A stretch of DNA of 64,000 nt from positions 17,463-81,462 of the forward strand of contig DJKX01000062.1 of NCBI GenBank assembly GCA_002436185.1. The letters run 5' to 3'. The position numbers and the translations under genes are program-made. Numbering within the stretch: the first letter of the stretch is position 1; each line of letters starts with the position of its first letter. A model generated the notes under the pieces. The model worked only from the letters and a program-made list of their open reading frames with translations. It was not told the origin of the DNA and ran no database searches. The stretch is from Fidelibacterota bacterium UBA6531. GTDB lineage: Bacteria; Fidelibacterota; Marinisomatia; Marinisomatales; TCS55. Shown piece after piece: positions 9,471 to 18,524 of this stretch.

Positions 9471-10024
9471 AAATCACCGCCACAGATTTTCCAGGATTGT
9501 ATGTTATTGAACCGGTGGTTTTTAATGATGATCGCGGGTATTTTTTCGAAAGTTATCGTAATGAGCATTTTATCCGTGCAGGCCTGGATTTAAAATTCAA
9601 ACAGGATAATCAATCTAAATCAAAGCGCGGTGTTTTACGTGGTTTGCATTACCAACTGAATTATGGACAAGGAAAGTTGGTAAGTTGTGCCCACGGTAAA
9701 GTTTTTGACGTTGCTTTAGATATTCGTAAGGGATCACCTACATTCGGAAAAGTTTTTACAATAACATTAAATGATAAAGATCACCATGCTATATATATAC
9801 CACCAGGATTTGCCCATGGCTTTTGTGTTTTAAGTGATAAAGCAATTTTTCAGTATAAATGTACTGAAATATATTATCCCGAAGATGAATATGGTATTTC
9901 CTGGAATGACCAACAAGCAAATATTCAATGGCCAGTTGATAAACCTTTACTTTCCAATCGAGATCTAAACTTTCCCGATTTGGCAGATCAAGATAAATCG
10001 TTGTTACCGGATTTTGAGGGATAA
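9467..10024 (+). CDS. rfbC: dTDP-4-dehydrorhamnose 3,5-epimerase
   Basis: RfbC/RmlC epimerises dTDP-4-keto-6-deoxyglucose at C3 and C5, the third step to dTDP-L-rhamnose. It is a 185-residue cupin. The catalytic His61 is in VLRGLHYQ, and HAIYIPPGFAHGFCVL and the TEIYYPEDE segment complete the active-site signature. The ATG overlaps the ugd stop, and the TAA overlaps the rfbB ATG by one base, so the three genes are tightly coupled. rmlA and rmlD are not in the window, so the end product could be rhamnose or another 6-deoxy sugar. Confidence 0.95.
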   Translation: MKITATDFPGLYVIEPVVFNDDRGYFFESYRNEHFIRAGLDLKFKQDNQSKSKRGVLRGLHYQLNYGQGKLVSCAHGKVFDVALDIRKGSPTFGKVFTITLNDKDHHAIYIPPGFAHGFCVLSDKAIFQYKCTEIYYPEDEYGISWNDQQANIQWPVDKPLLSNRDLNFPDLADQDKSLLPDFEG

Positions 10025-11088
10025 TGGTGGGTAAAATAATTATCGTTACCGGTGGGAGCGGCTTTATAGGATCAAATTTCATCCGTTTCATATTAAATGA
10101 AGGTTATGCTGAAAAGATCATCAATCTCGATAAATTGACTTACGCTGGTAATCCTAAAAATTTATCAGATTTTCAACAGGATGAGCGTTATGTTTTTGTT
10201 CAAGGTGATATTTGTAATCAGGATCTTGTCAAGGAATTATTTCTGATTCATCGTCCGAATGTTGTTGTCAATTTTGCTGCTGAAAGCCACGTAGATAGAT
10301 CAATTGATGGCCCAGGTGATTTTATCAAAACCAATATTTCCGGTACATTCACATTATTGCAGGAATCGCTTCGTTATTTTCAGTCATTAGAAAATGATAA
10401 TCAAGAATTATTCAGGTTTCACCACGTTTCAACGGATGAAGTGTTTGGCAGTTTAAATGATAATGGCTTTTTCACTGAAGAAACGCCTTATGACCCCAGT
10501 TCTCCTTATTCTGCATCCAAGGCTGCTTCTGATCATTTAGTGAGAGCATGGCAACGAACCTTTGGCCTCCCAATCATAATTTCTAATTGCTCAAATAATT
10601 ATGGGCCATATCAATTCCCGGAAAAATTAATTCCTTTAATGATATTAAACTGCTTGGAAGAAAAACCTTTACCCGTATATGGCACTGGCGAAAATGTTAG
10701 GGATTGGTTATACGTAGATGATCATTGTGAAGCCATACATACAATTATTGAAAATGGGAAAATTGGAGAAACATATAATGTTGGTGGAAACAATGAAATT
10801 AAGAACATAGAAATTGTAAAGACAATTTGTGATATATTGGATCAAATAAAACCTTCAGAAAATTTAAAATCGTTTAAAGAATTAATTGCCTTTGTCAAAG
10901 ACAGACCTGGCCATGATTTTCGTTATGCCATAGATTCATCCAAATTAAAAAATGAATTAAACTGGCAACCAAAAGAAACATTTGAAACAGGAATTAAACA
11001 AACCATCAATTGGTATTTAGAAAATCAATCTTGGTGGCAGGATATTCAAAACAAAACCTATCAACAGGAAAGATTGGGAGTATTATAA
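10024..11088 (+). CDS. rfbB: dTDP-glucose 4,6-dehydratase
   Basis: RfbB/RmlB converts dTDP-glucose to dTDP-4-keto-6-deoxyglucose, the branch point for 6-deoxy sugars. It is a 354-residue short-chain dehydrogenase fold. The NAD motif GGSGFIG is at 10-16, the catalytic Tyr162 and Lys166 are in YSASK, and HVSTDEVFG and NCSNNYGPYQFPEKLIP are family signatures. It produces the substrate of the preceding rfbC. It ends just before the export genes, which begin 7 bases later. Confidence 0.96.
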   Translation: MVGKIIIVTGGSGFIGSNFIRFILNEGYAEKIINLDKLTYAGNPKNLSDFQQDERYVFVQGDICNQDLVKELFLIHRPNVVVNFAAESHVDRSIDGPGDFIKTNISGTFTLLQESLRYFQSLENDNQELFRFHHVSTDEVFGSLNDNGFFTEETPYDPSSPYSASKAASDHLVRAWQRTFGLPIIISNCSNNYGPYQFPEKLIPLMILNCLEEKPLPVYGTGENVRDWLYVDDHCEAIHTIIENGKIGETYNVGGNNEIKNIEIVKTICDILDQIKPSENLKSFKELIAFVKDRPGHDFRYAIDSSKLKNELNWQPKETFETGIKQTINWYLENQSWWQDIQNKTYQQERLGVL

Positions 11089-11094
11089 CATAAC

Positions 11095-12117
11095 ATGAAA
11101 ATCACATTTAAATTTATTTCACCTATTATTTTATTATGTTTGTTATCTGCTCAAACACAACCGCAATTTGACATTCCAGGTGTTGAAAGCTCCCAAACTC
11201 CAATATTGTATAAAGAATATGGAGCAGTTCCTTTGGCACTTGAATACCCTGTAGATCCAGAAACATATTATTTAGGACCTGGGGATAGATTAAGAATTAA
11301 TATTTCAGGAGGACTGTTTGAAGAATCAATATCAAAAGAATGGTCGGTTGAACACATTGATAATTTTGTTTTGATTGATCCAACAGGAATTCTTATTGTA
11401 CCTAAAATTGGTCCGATAAATGTATTAGGTAAAACATTAGCTAATGTTGAAAAAGAATTAAATGAAAAGAAAGGTAAAATATATAAAGAAGGAACAATTT
11501 CAATTACACTCATACGCTTTCGTCAATTTAAAGTTTTTGTTTACGGCGCAGTTAATAACCCTAAATTTGTTAAAATGTCTCCAGTTAGCCGTTTATTAGA
11601 TGCGGTTAATGGGGCGGGAGGTATCCAAAAATACGCAGATTCAGATCAACTATATTTAATTCGTGATGGTGAAAAGAAGAAAATTTTTCTTAAGGAATTT
11701 TTACTAAATGGTGATATGAATAACAATCCATTCTTGAAAGATGGTGACAAAGTGTATGTGCCCTTTTTGAACATAGATCGAGAAACTCAAATGAATTTGA
11801 CAGAGTATGATAGAAGTAAAATTACCATTGCTGGATTTATACGTGGACCAAAAGTTTTAAACTATTTACCTGGTTACACAGTTAAAGACTATATTGCTTT
11901 AAGTGGTGGTGTTTTGGATATAGGATCAGCAAAAAGAGCGAAAATAATTAGGGCAAATGGAAAAATTATACATTTTTCTTATGACAAATTAGTTGAACCA
12001 GGTGATATTATTGAAATTCCAGAATCAATGACGAGTATTTTGTTTGGAAACACAGGTTTTGTACAAGCTCTAACTTCAATTGCAACATTAATTTTAGCGT
12101 ATCAAGCGACAATTTAA
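11095..12117 (+). CDS. Wza-like polysaccharide export protein with SLBB domains
   Basis: This is a probable outer-membrane channel component for capsule or exopolysaccharide. The 340-residue protein has an N-terminal signal peptide (hydrophobic to about residue 19, LLCLLSAQTQ). A polysaccharide-export domain starts with YYLGPGDRLRI at about 58, and SLBB-type folds begin near 140 (FKVFVYGAVNNP) and 240 (TIAGFIRGPKVL). The C-terminus ends in a hydrophobic stretch (ATLILAYQATI) that could span the membrane. No lipobox cysteine is obvious, unlike E. coli Wza. It pairs with the Wzz-like gene three bases downstream. Confidence 0.85.
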   Translation: MKITFKFISPIILLCLLSAQTQPQFDIPGVESSQTPILYKEYGAVPLALEYPVDPETYYLGPGDRLRINISGGLFEESISKEWSVEHIDNFVLIDPTGILIVPKIGPINVLGKTLANVEKELNEKKGKIYKEGTISITLIRFRQFKVFVYGAVNNPKFVKMSPVSRLLDAVNGAGGIQKYADSDQLYLIRDGEKKKIFLKEFLLNGDMNNNPFLKDGDKVYVPFLNIDRETQMNLTEYDRSKITIAGFIRGPKVLNYLPGYTVKDYIALSGGVLDIGSAKRAKIIRANGKIIHFSYDKLVEPGDIIEIPESMTSILFGNTGFVQALTSIATLILAYQATI

Positions 12118-12120
12118 CAG

Positions 12121-13533
12121 ATGATCAAATTATCCACACACGAACAAAAAATATTAAACTTAATTAAGGAAAATCCCGAAATCCTCACTGATCCTGGTGC
12201 TAGGGAACGCATAGCAAAGGAACATGGGATGACGGAAAAAACTTTGCGTAATCGAATAGGTGATTTAAAAAGATATGGATTAGTTAACGAGCAAGGTGTA
12301 AAAAACGAAATAGATGAATATTCAGATTCTAATATGCAGAAAAATTTATTTATTTTATGGAAGGAAAAGAAGTTTGTAGCAAAAAATATTGCCATTGTAG
12401 CAATAACATCCATTATCATAGCGTTTGTTTTGCCGAAATGGTATTCATCTGAAGCAACAATTTTATCTTCTGGGGCTGGAAATTTCAATATTTTATCATC
12501 TATATCTCCTATTCCTATTGCCGATTTTGGTCTTTCTAGCATTAGTGAAGATATAAATACTTTTATTGCGATTCTAAATAGCAGATCAATTAAAGAATAC
12601 ATGGTAAGAAAATTTGATTTGATTAATCGATACGATGAAAAAGATCTAGAATATGCTATGATAGCTTTTGAAGATAAAATGGAATTAGAAATCACCGAAG
12701 AAGGTACTCTAAAAATATCAGTAATTGATAAGAATCCAGAACTAGCAAAAACAATGGTTGAAGAATTATTAACAAAACTGGATAGTGTTAATCAAAAGTT
12801 GAGTATGGATAAAGGGAGATACAATAGAGAATTTTTAGAGCAAAGATTGAATCAAACAAAGATAGATCTGGCTAATGCAGAAGTAAGACTTAAAGAGTTT
12901 CAAGAGGAAACTGGAATTATAGATATTTTGACACAAATAGAAGCTCAATACGAATCCTATAGTCAGCTCTATAGTCAAGAAATGCAAGCTTATACTGAAT
13001 TATTTTCTTTAAAAGCACAAACAGAAGTTCAGTTAAATGTATCAAAAGCCACTTTGAGCCCTGATAATCCGACTGTAAAAAGATTTGAAGTAATGTTATT
13101 TGAACAAGAAAAGCAATTAGACCAAGTTACATCAAAGTTGGATAAACAATTACAAGAAGTCATTTTAGGATTAGATGAAAATGAACAAAAAAATCTTTCT
13201 AAAAATAAATTAAGTAAAATACCCAAAATGATTGAATTCAAATCATTTCCTGAATTAGCTATGGAAAATGCGAGGTTATTAAGAGAAGTAACAATCCAGA
13301 ACACCTTGCTAGAACTTCTTCTTCCTCAGTTTGAAACAGCTCGTTTAGAGGAAAGTAAAAATATTCCAACTTTACAGGTTATTGATGAACCCAAAGTAGC
13401 AATTAATAAAGTAAAACCTATTCGATCACTTATTGTGATTGCATCAGTAATTATGGGATTTTTATTATCAGTTGTTTATATATATATTGATTATTATTCC
13501 ACAGATTTTAGAAAACAGTTAAAAACGATTTAA
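12121..13533 (+). CDS. Winged-helix domain fused to Wzz-type chain-length protein
   Basis: The 470-residue protein combines two modules. Residues about 5-60 look like a winged-helix/HTH domain (EQKILNLIKENPE, then MTEKTLRNRIGDLKRYGLV). The rest has the polysaccharide co-polymerase plan: a membrane helix at about 86-102, a short beta-rich Wzz region (WYSSEATIL), a long coiled coil at about 225-380 and a second membrane helix near 435-455 followed by a short cytoplasmic tail. The HTH part would face the cytoplasm. There is no tyrosine-kinase domain. It sits between the export gene and the polymerase and overlaps the next ATG by one base. The Wzz role is well supported; the role of the HTH is unknown. 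Confidence 0.82.
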   Translation: MIKLSTHEQKILNLIKENPEILTDPGARERIAKEHGMTEKTLRNRIGDLKRYGLVNEQGVKNEIDEYSDSNMQKNLFILWKEKKFVAKNIAIVAITSIIIAFVLPKWYSSEATILSSGAGNFNILSSISPIPIADFGLSSISEDINTFIAILNSRSIKEYMVRKFDLINRYDEKDLEYAMIAFEDKMELEITEEGTLKISVIDKNPELAKTMVEELLTKLDSVNQKLSMDKGRYNREFLEQRLNQTKIDLANAEVRLKEFQEETGIIDILTQIEAQYESYSQLYSQEMQAYTELFSLKAQTEVQLNVSKATLSPDNPTVKRFEVMLFEQEKQLDQVTSKLDKQLQEVILGLDENEQKNLSKNKLSKIPKMIEFKSFPELAMENARLLREVTIQNTLLELLLPQFETARLEESKNIPTLQVIDEPKVAINKVKPIRSLIVIASVIMGFLLSVVYIYIDYYSTDFRKQLKTI

Positions 13534-14921
13534 TGTTTAAAAAATCCTCGCTTTTTTTACTTGGATTAAGTGAGTTAGCTTGTATCGTTATTGGTGTAAA
13601 AACTCATCCCCTTGTAATTGCACTTATTCCTTTAAGTTTTATCATATTATGGATTTTGATAAATAATGTAGGATTTACTCTAATGCTCTTAAGTTTTACG
13701 GCTGTTATCAAAGGGATAATTATTGAATCTATACCAATCTTTGCATATTTAGATATCACTGCGTTTATAACAATAATTATTTGGTTTGGTTTAATTAAGT
13801 TGCTTCTAGAAGGTGAGTGGTCCTTAGTTAGTGACCGTAGACAGCCACTAATTCTTTTTATTTCTTTCGCAATATTTATTGCATTTTCTCTATTCTATAC
13901 CCCTTCGCCAATTTACGGATTAAATAAGATTTTCCGTTTTGGTTTTATAGGTGTAACAATGTTTCTTACTCCCATAATTATTATTAAAACACAAAACGAT
14001 TCAAAGAAAATTTTGAATTATTTCAAATATTCTATTCTTATTATTTTGATTGGAATTATAGGTCAATTTATATATTTCTCAATTTCTGGTAAATTTGCAT
14101 TTTTGTTGGGATATTATAATCGTTTTTCAATTCCAGGTGCAAATCCAATTCAGGTTAGCAGATATTTAGCTATTGGTGCAACAATTATGACTGTTTATAT
14201 AATTCGACAATCAATATTTGCTAATATATACAATTTATTAATTTTATTAACACTTTTGCTTGGCATAATTGCTACGGGATCAAGAGGTCCTTTAGTCAGT
14301 ATTTTTTTAGGAATATTATTTTATGCATTATTATTCGAAAAACAGCATAAAAAACGAATCTATATTTATGGCTCAATCACAATCATTATTGCATTAAGTC
14401 TATTGTTTATTTTACCTGAAATAATAACTAAGAGATTTTTTGATTTAACTCAAGGAGCTGTTTTGTTAACCCCAGAAGGTGTTAAACATGTCAGTACAGT
14501 GGCAACACGATTGGGTTATTGGCAAATGTCTCTTGAAAGCTGGCTTTCTTCTTTATGGAATAATATTTTAGGATTAGGTGCTGGTGGATTTAGCTCGTTG
14601 TTTATCTGGCGTGATTGGAGATGGTATCCTCATAATGTCTTTTTTGAAGTTTTAGTTGAATTTGGGTCGATGGGTATAACTATTTTCATCAGTTTTCTAA
14701 TAATTTCATATAAAAAAATTAGCGAGGGATTGATAAAAGGTATTTTTACTGAACATAGTGCTGTTTGGGTAGCTGTCACGTTGGTCATGTTCTTTTCTGC
14801 GCAATTTTCAGGTGATATAAACGATAATCGAGTTTTATGGATGTTAATTGGAATAACAATAGCTTCTACGCATGTAGATAAGGTTAATAATAAAAAGTTA
14901 GTTTCATATAATTATGGATAA
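13533..14921 (+). CDS. O-antigen ligase/polymerase family membrane protein
   Basis: This 462-residue polytopic inner-membrane protein has about 11-12 hydrophobic segments. The large periplasmic loop near 300-380 ends with WYPHNVFFEVLVEFGSMG, matching the PHN...E.G pattern of WaaL/Wzy_C proteins. GSRGPLVSIFLG is another family feature. It either polymerises lipid-linked repeat units (Wzy) or ligates the polymer (WaaL). Its place beside a Wzz-like protein and a flippase favours Wzy. The ATG at 13533 shares one base with the preceding stop. Confidence 0.82.
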   Translation: MFKKSSLFLLGLSELACIVIGVKTHPLVIALIPLSFIILWILINNVGFTLMLLSFTAVIKGIIIESIPIFAYLDITAFITIIIWFGLIKLLLEGEWSLVSDRRQPLILFISFAIFIAFSLFYTPSPIYGLNKIFRFGFIGVTMFLTPIIIIKTQNDSKKILNYFKYSILIILIGIIGQFIYFSISGKFAFLLGYYNRFSIPGANPIQVSRYLAIGATIMTVYIIRQSIFANIYNLLILLTLLLGIIATGSRGPLVSIFLGILFYALLFEKQHKKRIYIYGSITIIIALSLLFILPEIITKRFFDLTQGAVLLTPEGVKHVSTVATRLGYWQMSLESWLSSLWNNILGLGAGGFSSLFIWRDWRWYPHNVFFEVLVEFGSMGITIFISFLIISYKKISEGLIKGIFTEHSAVWVAVTLVMFFSAQFSGDINDNRVLWMLIGITIASTHVDKVNNKKLVSYNYG

Positions 14922-14924
14922 ATT

Positions 14925-16358
14925 TTGAAAATATTTGCAAGTAAACTGTCATTTAAAAGTGATTTCATGGTCACATTTTTAAATGGACTAATTGTCATAG
15001 GTGGTGTTTTCATCCTCAATGGATTTATATCTAGAGTTTATGGGATGGAAGTATTAGGTGAATTTCTGTTGGTTAAAAGAACATTTTCTGCTTTAGTAGG
15101 AATTTTATTACTTGGAATGAATGTGGGGTTACCTAATTATCTCAGTCGCAATTTTGAACGAACATACGGTGACAATTCATTTTTATTGTTCCTGATTTTT
15201 ACAATTCCAGCAACTTTATCTACAATCGGCATTATCCTATTGGCAGATATTAATGGTTTTTATTTTGAGTATTATTGGGTTTATGTAGTTTATTCTTTAG
15301 GAATAAGCGCTCAGATAATAACCTATGGGTTATATCGTGGTTATATAAATATGATTGGCGCTAATATATTTCAATTACTCGGAACAGGTGCAATTCCAAT
15401 AATTATTTTTTCATTGGTAAGTAATTTATATAGGAGTCTTTTTTGGATAGGAATAGTCACTGCAATAATTATGATTTTTGTTTTTATTATTCGTAATAAG
15501 GGAATTCAAATCAATGAAATAAAAATAAATATAATAAAACAAATTGCAAAATATGGTTTTGAACGATTACCAAGTTTTATAGCACAATTTATACTTTTAG
15601 CTGGTATACCGATATTTTTAGCTCAATCGGTAAACTTTGAAAGTGTGGCCTATTTTAATTCTAGTTTTAGTTTGGTAAGATTATCTTTATTAATTGTAAA
15701 TCCAATTAGTATGATTTTATTGCCTAGAGTTTCGAATAAAATAGCTAGCGGTTCAAAAGGAGATATTTCCAATATATTAGATATACTTTTTAAAGCCGGC
15801 TTAGTATTTAGTATTGTTGGAACGATTTTTTGTTATGTATATGCTCCAATAATTTTGAATAGTTGGTTAGGTGAAGTAAATGAATTAGGTATCAAAATTT
15901 TAAGATTAACTATTGTTAGTTTACCATTTTATACACTTTCAGGTTTAGCGCGCAGCCCTATTGATGCAGCATCAGAAAAAGGATACAATTCTATTATCTA
16001 CGGTATAGCTGCATTTGTAATGTTAATAATCATTTTTATAGGGGAATACCTCAATTATAATTTATTATTCACAGCCCTAGTTAGTTTCTTAATAAGCAAT
16101 GCAATTACTGCAATAGGTAGCATTTTTTATATTAAAAAACTATTTAATTACAAATTATGGAATTTAGAATTGATTCGCGATCTGATTATAAGTTCAATCC
16201 TAATTTGTACAATCAGTTGGTTCTCTTCATTATTTCCAATTCCAGATTTATGGAAATTTTTAATATCAGGTTTTTTATTTTTAACAATCAGTTTAATTAT
16301 TTTCACATATGTGAAAAAAGGTTGGCTTGCTAATCTCAAATCAAGAATTTATGGCTGA
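14925..16358 (+). CDS. Wzx-type polysaccharide flippase
   Basis: This 477-residue membrane protein of the MOP superfamily has about 12-14 hydrophobic helices with few charges. It should flip undecaprenyl-linked oligosaccharide across the inner membrane for polymerisation by the neighbouring Wzy-like protein. GVFILNGFISRVYG near the start and LVNPISMILLPRVSN in the middle are typical of Wzx/RfbX proteins. The start is TTG at 14925, three bases after the previous stop. An ATG at 14967 would trim 14 residues and is possible. The 3' end overlaps the next gene by eight bases. Confidence 0.82.
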   Translation: MKIFASKLSFKSDFMVTFLNGLIVIGGVFILNGFISRVYGMEVLGEFLLVKRTFSALVGILLLGMNVGLPNYLSRNFERTYGDNSFLLFLIFTIPATLSTIGIILLADINGFYFEYYWVYVVYSLGISAQIITYGLYRGYINMIGANIFQLLGTGAIPIIIFSLVSNLYRSLFWIGIVTAIIMIFVFIIRNKGIQINEIKINIIKQIAKYGFERLPSFIAQFILLAGIPIFLAQSVNFESVAYFNSSFSLVRLSLLIVNPISMILLPRVSNKIASGSKGDISNILDILFKAGLVFSIVGTIFCYVYAPIILNSWLGEVNELGIKILRLTIVSLPFYTLSGLARSPIDAASEKGYNSIIYGIAAFVMLIIIFIGEYLNYNLLFTALVSFLISNAITAIGSIFYIKKLFNYKLWNLELIRDLIISSILICTISWFSSLFPIPDLWKFLISGFLFLTISLIIFTYVKKGWLANLKSRIYG

Positions 16359-17454
16359 AAATATTTCGATTTTTATTGGTACGAGTGTACATAGATGGAA
16401 TGACAACCGTGTTTTCCATAAAGAAGCAGTATCTCTGGCAAGTCAATTTCGTGTCGAACTACACGCACCTGCAAATTTTGCTAACAAAACTTTACATGAT
16501 GTAATTATTATAGGTTTACCCTTATGGAAAAAGGAATCAGATAGAAAAATTCTGCGTAGTGAGTTATGGTCAAGATTAAAAGTTTCTAAAACCGAACTAT
16601 TTTATTTTCATGATCCTGAATTGATTTGGATTGGAATAAAGGCTAGACTATTTTTAAGAAAAAAAGTAATCTATGATGTTCATGAAAATACTGTCGAATC
16701 CATAAAAGGAAAAAAGTGGTTAAATACCTTAACCAAAAGACTTGCCATTATTGGTTACAAATTATTTGAATGGATTGGAAAACAATTATTTAGTCATTTT
16801 ATTTTAGCTGAAGATTCATATAAAACATTAATTCCCCATAATTCTACGATTGTATTGAATTATCCTATAGTAGATGAGTCTAATGGAAATAGTGAACATA
16901 AATTATATGATCTAGTATATTTAGGAGATGTAAGAGAAGATAGAGGTGCATTGATAATGTTAGAATTAATCAAACAATTAAAGAAAAAAAGAGGAGAAAT
17001 TAAATTAGCATTATTAGGTAAAATCGTAAACAGAGATAAACTTGACATAATTATTAAAAAATATTTGCTTGAGCAAAATATTAAATTTTTTGGGTATGTA
17101 GATTATCAGGAAGCAATTAAAATCGTTAAAAAATCTAAAGTAGGATTGTGTTTGCTAAAACCTTCACAGAATTTTATACATTCATACCCCACAAAACTTT
17201 TCGATTATATGAATGCTGGGATTCCTTTTGTAAGCTCAAATTTTCAATTATATGATGAATTAATCCAAAAAAGTAATGCAGGCATTTCTGTGGATCCCCG
17301 TAATATAACTGAAATAATTAACGCGGTTAATCAATTATTAGATGATGCAGATTACCGTGAGCAGCTTGGTAAAAATGGAAAGTTATCATTGGAACAAAAA
17401 TATAATTGGCAAAGTCAATCTGATAGGTTAATAAAAGTAATAAAGTCTCTATAA
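16351..17454 (+). CDS. GT4-like (GT-B fold) glycosyltransferase
   Basis: A 367-residue probable GT-B glycosyltransferase that adds a sugar to the lipid-linked repeat unit in the cytoplasm. The N-terminal half contains YFHDPELIWIG and VIYDVHEN. The C-terminal half has LVYLGDVREDRG, the donor-site region FFGYVDYQEAI and the late SYPTKLFDYMNAGIPFVSS stretch, typical of GT4. ATG at 16351 is chosen over an in-frame TTG at 16327 because it gives a clean N-terminus (MAENISIFIGTS) and a short 8-base overlap with the flippase stop. Sugar specificity cannot be read. Confidence 0.82.
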   Translation: MAENISIFIGTSVHRWNDNRVFHKEAVSLASQFRVELHAPANFANKTLHDVIIIGLPLWKKESDRKILRSELWSRLKVSKTELFYFHDPELIWIGIKARLFLRKKVIYDVHENTVESIKGKKWLNTLTKRLAIIGYKLFEWIGKQLFSHFILAEDSYKTLIPHNSTIVLNYPIVDESNGNSEHKLYDLVYLGDVREDRGALIMLELIKQLKKKRGEIKLALLGKIVNRDKLDIIIKKYLLEQNIKFFGYVDYQEAIKIVKKSKVGLCLLKPSQNFIHSYPTKLFDYMNAGIPFVSSNFQLYDELIQKSNAGISVDPRNITEIINAVNQLLDDADYREQLGKNGKLSLEQKYNWQSQSDRLIKVIKSL

Positions 17455-17456
17455 AT

Positions 17457-18524
17457 ATGAAAATTTTACAAGTTATTTTTTGGCTTTCTTCATTTGCAGT
17501 TTTATATACATCTATTATCTATATTATTATACTGAATTTTATCAAAAATAATTCTTACAAAAAAAAATCAAATTATTTTCCTTCTGTTTCTCTTATAATA
17601 AGTGCTTATAATGAAGAAAAAACGATAAAGAAAAAATTAATTAATACATTTGAGTTAGATTATCCTAAAAACAAAATACAAATTATAGTAGCTAATGACG
17701 GATCTTCAGATAATACTATAATTGAAGCGTCAAACTTTGAAAATATTGATCTTTTAGATTTACCAAGAGGGGGAAAGACAAATACTCAAAATGAAGCCGT
17801 TAAAATTGCAAAAAATGAATTTTTAATATTTAGTGATGCAAATAATATATATGAAAAAGATGCCATTCAAAAATTAGTAGCTAATTTTGCTGATGATAGA
17901 GTAGGGGTAGTTTGCGGAGAACTTAGATATAGAAATAATCTTTCAAAAGAGCATACATACTGGAATTATGAAGTAGCTTTAAAAAAAGCTGAAAGTAGAA
18001 TAGGCCGTTTAGTGGGCGCAAATGGTAGTATATATGCTGTTAGAAGAGATCTCTATAAACCTCTCCCAAAAGATTCCATTAGTGATCTATTAGAGCCTAT
18101 GATAATATATGGAAATGGATTCGATATAGTATATGAACCAAATGCTATAGCAGTAGAAGATATTCCAAGAGAAGTTTTTTCTCGTAAAAGACGAATTATA
18201 TTAAGGAGTTTGGGTTCAATCAAATATGTAGGGCATTTACTTAACCCCTTCCATAAGCGATCTTTATTTATTACATTTGTTTCCCATAAGTTATTGCGTT
18301 GGTTCCTTCCAATTTTCCTTTTTATCATGTTTTTTTCTTCAGGGTTACTTTATTCTAATTCCGAACTTTATTTCTTTGTCTTTTTACTACAAGTTGCAAT
18401 GTACACTCTAGGGTTATTACATAGTGGAGTTCGTTATTTTATTGTTGTGAACTTTGCGTCAGTTTTTGCTATATGGGATTGGCTAATAGGTAAAAAACAA
18501 ACTACATGGTCTGTGGTTCGTTAA
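17457..18524 (+). CDS. Membrane-anchored GT2 glycosyltransferase
   Basis: The 355-residue protein has an N-terminal membrane helix (about 5-28) and a GT-A catalytic domain: SLIISAYNEEKTI at about 46, VANDGSSDNT near 80, the DxN-type metal site DANN near 123, and a late region with EDIPREVFSRKRRI resembling the acceptor motif of processive GT2 enzymes. Three or more C-terminal membrane helices follow. It may be a processive synthase-like transferase or add a single sugar. The stop TAA at 18522-18524 overlaps the stop of the reverse-strand gene within a shared TTAA. Confidence 0.82.
   Translation: MKILQVIFWLSSFAVLYTSIIYIIILNFIKNNSYKKKSNYFPSVSLIISAYNEEKTIKKKLINTFELDYPKNKIQIIVANDGSSDNTIIEASNFENIDLLDLPRGGKTNTQNEAVKIAKNEFLIFSDANNIYEKDAIQKLVANFADDRVGVVCGELRYRNNLSKEHTYWNYEVALKKAESRIGRLVGANGSIYAVRRDLYKPLPKDSISDLLEPMIIYGNGFDIVYEPNAIAVEDIPREVFSRKRRIILRSLGSIKYVGHLLNPFHKRSLFITFVSHKLLRWFLPIFLFIMFFSSGLLYSNSELYFFVFLLQVAMYTLGLLHSGVRYFIVVNFASVFAIWDWLIGKKQTTWSVVR

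Noticed and set aside
12114..12695. 193-codon open frame on the minus strand
   Set aside because: It is antisense to the Wzz-like gene, has no recognisable domain, and its serine- and isoleucine-rich composition is that of a shadow of an AT-rich gene.
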